Below are positions 63,855-64,000 of a stretch of 64,000 nt of DNA, piece by piece. The first letter of the stretch is position 1. Each line of letters begins with the position of its first letter. This DNA is from Peronospora farinosa. Lineage: Eukaryota; Oomycota; Peronosporomycetes; Peronosporales; Peronosporaceae. A program made the position numbers and the translations under genes. The DNA lies in NCBI GenBank assembly GCA_947646735.1, contig CANTFK010000141.1, positions 1 to 64,000 of the forward strand, in the 5' to 3' direction. The notes below the pieces were generated by a model, which saw nothing but the letters and a program-made list of their open reading frames with translations, had not been told where the DNA came from and searched no databases.

Positions 63855-64000
63855 GCAGCCACCATCCTAGGCACGTAGATACGCAACGCGACGATCGGTT
63901 CCCAAGAGTCAAAGCTCTTCGGGTAACCCTTCCACTGGACAAGAATCTGAAACCTTTGCCTCACATACCGGTGATCCAACAACCTTCCAACAAGAAAGCG
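63785..64000 (-). CDS. E2 pol C-terminus with chromodomain (runs off the window)
   Basis: Minus strand, open to the window edge. It gives LLDHRYVRQRFQILVQWKGY and the same end, GPNGLAEDEV, as E1 at 60,953; over this stretch the two are the same at almost every base. E2 pol upstream lies beyond 64,000. Confidence 0.8.
   Translation of the reverse strand, partial: RFLVGRLLDHRYVRQRFQILVQWKGYPKSFDSWEPIVALRIYVPRMVAAYVKQHRAEVFLLGPNGLAEDEV

Overview
The window looks like nuclear DNA of a plant-pathogenic oomycete (Peronosporales: Phytophthora or a downy mildew). Reasons: spliced genes with 65-76 bp GT-AG introns, very short intergenic gaps, a plant-type ketol-acid reductoisomerase carrying a mitochondrial-type leader, and chromodomain Ty3/Gypsy elements of the kind that fill oomycete genomes. 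I cannot name the species from sequence alone.

Layout. Positions 1-24,240 are a nest of LTR retrotransposons. An older Gypsy element (A) runs on the minus strand, with its 5' LTR at 19,905-21,250, a broken gag, and its 3' LTR at 1,519-2,806. It has lost pol and instead carries about 3.8 kb of macrosatellite (1.3 kb unit, itself built on a 20-bp minisatellite). A younger, nearly complete element (B, 7,033-19,293, plus strand) sits inside A's gag. B has LTRs, primer-binding site, gag with three zinc knuckles, protease, RT, a decayed plus an intact RNase H, a D,D(35)E integrase, a chromodomain, and a long antisense ORF before its 3' LTR. Several lesions (a stop at gag codon 5, a protease-pol frameshift and stop, YIYD instead of YxDD) suggest B is dead. 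More LTR and gag fragments fill 21.2-24.2 kb.

Positions 24.7-52.4 kb form a compact gene island interrupted by one LINE remnant (26.3-28.4 kb). In order: a DEDDy 3'-5' exonuclease (-), a possible small membrane protein (-), a secreted berberine-bridge-like FAD oxidase (+), a stand-alone glutamate 5-kinase (-), the SDH assembly factor SDHAF3 (-), a double-RGS/DENN protein (+), TIMELESS/Tof1 (-, four exons), a Gln-rich PDZ protein (+), a CLC channel or antiporter (-), a GMC/choline-dehydrogenase-like oxidase (+), an unknown multipass membrane protein (-), ketol-acid reductoisomerase (+) and an unknown coiled-coil protein (+). They are housekeeping genes of mitochondrion, replication fork, signalling and membrane transport, not a pathway cluster. 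SDHAF3/RGS-DENN (112 bp) and TIMELESS/PDZ (149 bp) look like bidirectional promoter pairs.

From 52.7 kb repeats return: a dispersed LTR-like repeat with a 12-bp minisatellite, then a second Gypsy chromodomain element (E1, 54,441-62,487) with nearly identical LTRs but a heavily broken interior, facing a related minus-strand copy (E2) that leaves the window at 64,000. E1, E2 and B all carry antisense ORFs between pol and the 3' LTR. In E1/E2 the antisense frame seems to continue across the pol 3' end, opposite the chromodomain, where it reads as a coiled coil with an RS-rich tail. This convergent antisense gene, the dual RNase H of B, the RGS-RGS-DENN fusion and the LTR-junction macrosatellite are the most interesting signals here.
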